Of a stretch of 53,966 bases of DNA, positions 53,884 through 53,966 are shown one piece after another. The first letter of the stretch is position 1, and each line of letters opens with the position of its first letter. The position numbers and the translations under genes are program-made. Origin of the DNA: an uncultured bacterium (lineage in GTDB: Bacteria; Planctomycetota; GCA-002687715); NCBI GenBank assembly GCA_902826835.1, contig CADEGH010000033.1, positions 1 to 53,966 on the forward strand, written 5' to 3'. Under the pieces are notes generated by a model. It saw nothing but the letters and a program-made list of their open reading frames with translations. It ran no database searches and had not been told where the DNA came from.

Positions 53884-53966
53884 CGAAGACTCGTTTCGAG
53901 GGTTGGACGCTTAGGCCGAAGTTCCGGGCGCTAAATCGCCGTAACCCGATTCTGCGCAACGAGTTG

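Overview
The window looks like a high-GC bacterial chromosome segment, most likely from a Planctomycetota lineage. The evidence is indirect. It includes two large Ser/Thr kinases (one fused to TPRs, one to a formylglycine-enzyme-like domain) beside a divergent ECF sigma factor, and a MoxR/DUF58/double-VWA membrane operon. It also includes secreted proteins with a C-terminal domain resembling one I associate with marine planctomycetes, and an integron whose integrase points the 'wrong' way, an arrangement known from planctomycetes and spirochaetes. No rRNA, tRNA or CRISPR array was seen.

Left accessory island (about 0.45-11.2 kb). This is a mosaic of insertion-sequence debris around a broken integron. 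A chimera of IS66 TnpC and IS1182-type transposase remnants (minus strand) precedes a decayed integron integrase (1949-2937, plus strand). The cassettes lie downstream of the 3' end of intI. Two complete attC sites (3619-3717, 7636-7693) and one truncated site (8096-8102) delimit three cassettes: a small hypothetical protein, a 3.98-kb cassette carrying a SIR2-DUF4020 protein of the DSR1 anti-phage type, and a second small hypothetical protein. The array is cut by nested IS66 and IS3 fragments. The intact-looking IS3-family element (about 8307-10082) has in turn truncated a DUF4062 gene. About 1.1 kb without a convincing gene follows.

Core-like chromosome (about 12-41.7 kb). The minus-strand operon moxR-DUF58-BatA/VWA-VWA/GATase is followed by a secreted di-haem peroxidase, a PaaI-like thioesterase, a beta-CASP metallo-beta-lactamase, a Lon-like protease, dapF, a membrane M48 protease, a small secreted protein and a kinase-TPR gene. 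Next comes a signalling cluster (minus-strand hypothetical and kinase-FGE genes, divergent ECF sigma) and citrate synthase. An unusual thioredoxin-MsrA-like fusion with two in-frame UGA codons (predicted Sec62 and Sec182) follows, each UGA with a bacterial SECIS-like hairpin at the right distance. Then come a squalene/phytoene synthase, a DinB-like protein, a secreted SGNH-like protein and a PuuD-type amidotransferase.

Right part (42-54 kb). A DUF5060 glycoside-hydrolase-like gene has a 12-C tract at its start that puts the best ATG out of frame. It overlaps a secreted TolB-type propeller gene by ATGA. A Tat-exported agmatine deiminase-like protein follows. The window ends with a large UvrD-like helicase carrying a RelE-like N-terminus and a long TPR-like C-terminal half, convergent with a secreted Sel1/ankyrin-repeat protein.

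Best candidates for something new are the double-selenocysteine Trx-MsrA fusion, the inverted decayed integron holding a giant DSR1 cassette, and the RelE-UvrD-TPR / Sel1-ankyrin pair.
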